From positions 1 through 14,414 of the forward strand of contig JAKBAC010000085.1 of the NCBI GenBank assembly GCA_021809365.1: a stretch of DNA of 14,414 nt, given 5' to 3'. Shown in pieces: positions 13,838-14,414 of the stretch; the stretch's first letter is position 1; each line of letters starts with the position of its first letter. The position numbers and the translations under genes are program-made. Source of the stretch: Planctomycetota bacterium (lineage in GTDB: Bacteria > Planctomycetota > Phycisphaerae > WQYP01). A model generated the notes under the pieces. It worked only from the letters and a program-made list of their open reading frames with translations, did not search any database and was not told the origin of the DNA.

Positions 13838-14414
13838 CTAAAACAGCGTGTTATCTTCTTGCACAGGTCGCGCCGGCGGCGTCAGTTTCAAATGCCCGTA
13901 ACCGGCGGCGGTGAGTTGCCGACCCTTTGGCGTGCGCCGAATAAAACCGGTTTGCAGCAAAAATGGCTCAATAACATCTTCCAGCGTGTCGGATTCCTCC
14001 CCCATCGTGGCGGCAAGCGCTTCAATGCCTGCGGGGCCGCCGTCATAATCTCTGGCTAATACCTGCATAAATCGGCGATCCAGCGCATCAAGGCCCTGCT
14101 CATCAATGGCCTCAAGCTTTAAGGCTTCAACGGCAATCTGCGGGGTAAGTTTTCCTTCACCGCGGACCAGCGCAAAATCCCGCACACGCCGTAAAAGTCG
14201 ATTGGCCACGCGCGGCGTGCCGCGCGCCCGGCGGGCAACGAGTTCCAGGGCTTCGCGTTGAGCCGGCAGGTCCAATACTCCCGCCGATCGCGTGGCAATT
14301 TGTAAAAGGTCAGGCAGGTCGTAATAGGTCAAATGATGCACAATGCCAAAGCGCGACCGCATAGGCCCGGAAAGCAGCCCGGCACGCGTGGTAGCGCCAA
14401 TGAGCGTGAAGGGC
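13838..14414 (-). CDS. ruvB: Holliday junction branch-migration ATPase RuvB, C-terminal part
   Basis: The gene runs off the right edge, so its start lies outside the window. The 191 visible residues are the end of RuvB, the AAA+ hexameric motor that works with RuvA and RuvC at Holliday junctions. The first residues, LIGATTRAG, are the sensor-1 region, and the arginine-finger motif follows as MRSRFGIVHH. Then comes the small ATPase domain (AREALELVARRARGTPRVAN-like stretch, about 50-75) and the winged-helix DNA-binding domain at the end (FLLQTGFIRRTPKGRQL). The match to the RuvB C-terminus is continuous with no frameshift. It is followed by a clear terminator, so it is transcribed apart from rsfS. 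ruvA or ruvC would lie to the right if the usual cluster is kept. Confidence 0.95.
   Translation of the reverse strand, partial: PFTLIGATTRAGLLSGPMRSRFGIVHHLTYYDLPDLLQIATRSAGVLDLPAQREALELVARRARGTPRVANRLLRRVRDFALVRGEGKLTPQIAVEALKLEAIDEQGLDALDRRFMQVLARDYDGGPAGIEALAATMGEESDTLEDVIEPFLLQTGFIRRTPKGRQLTAAGYGHLKLTPPARPVQEDNTLF

Overview
The window looks like a piece of chromosome from a Gram-negative-type bacterium, most likely a planctomycete of the Phycisphaerae kind. That placement is inferred from four things: an autotransporter-repeat protein ending in a PEP-CTERM sorting signal, a secreted-type GH2 glycosidase, a pyrophosphate-type phosphofructokinase, and a ribosomal silencing factor with a histone H1-like Lys/Ala/Pro-rich tail. 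No rRNA, tRNA, CRISPR array or intact mobile element was seen.

Layout. Positions 75-1811 (minus) encode the PEP-CTERM surface protein. A 368-nt gap upstream of it holds a doubtful 65-residue ORF and a pair of 11-bp direct repeats spaced exactly 21 bp. Next is a large GH2 beta-galactosidase-like enzyme (2180-4861, minus). The 583-nt divergent region 4862-5444 has no convincing gene, but it holds a candidate gh2 promoter overlapped by a perfect 16-bp palindrome, a plus-strand terminator-like hairpin with eight Ts, copy A of a dispersed repeat, and another strong hairpin. Two plus-strand genes follow: a secreted protein of unknown function (5445-6092) and a YqgE/AlgH family gene (6179-6733). The latter converges on, and overlaps by 4 nt, a PPi-dependent phosphofructokinase (6730-7965, minus). 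The 250 nt upstream of pfp carry a good sigma70-like promoter and copy B of the repeat.

From 8216 to 13511 five minus-strand genes are closely packed in transcription order: rsfS, argS, proB, a two-TPR protein and a TIM-barrel sugar isomerase/epimerase-like protein, with gaps of 6, 55, 40 and 38 nt. They look like one transcription unit, probably started at a perfect TATAAT just before rsfS. Upstream, ruvB (running off the right edge) ends in a GC-rich terminator. Between that terminator and rsfS lies a roughly 110-nt imperfect hairpin.

Functionally the right half is housekeeping: Holliday-junction branch migration, ribosome silencing, arginyl-tRNA charging and the first step of proline synthesis. 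The left half is surface and carbohydrate biology: an exported glycosidase, a surface-sorted beta-repeat protein and PPi-linked glycolysis. I did not find a complete undescribed multi-gene system. The most interesting items are the RsfS-H1-like fusion, the paired intergenic repeats, and the structured non-coding stretches at 5009-5060 and 13663-13773.
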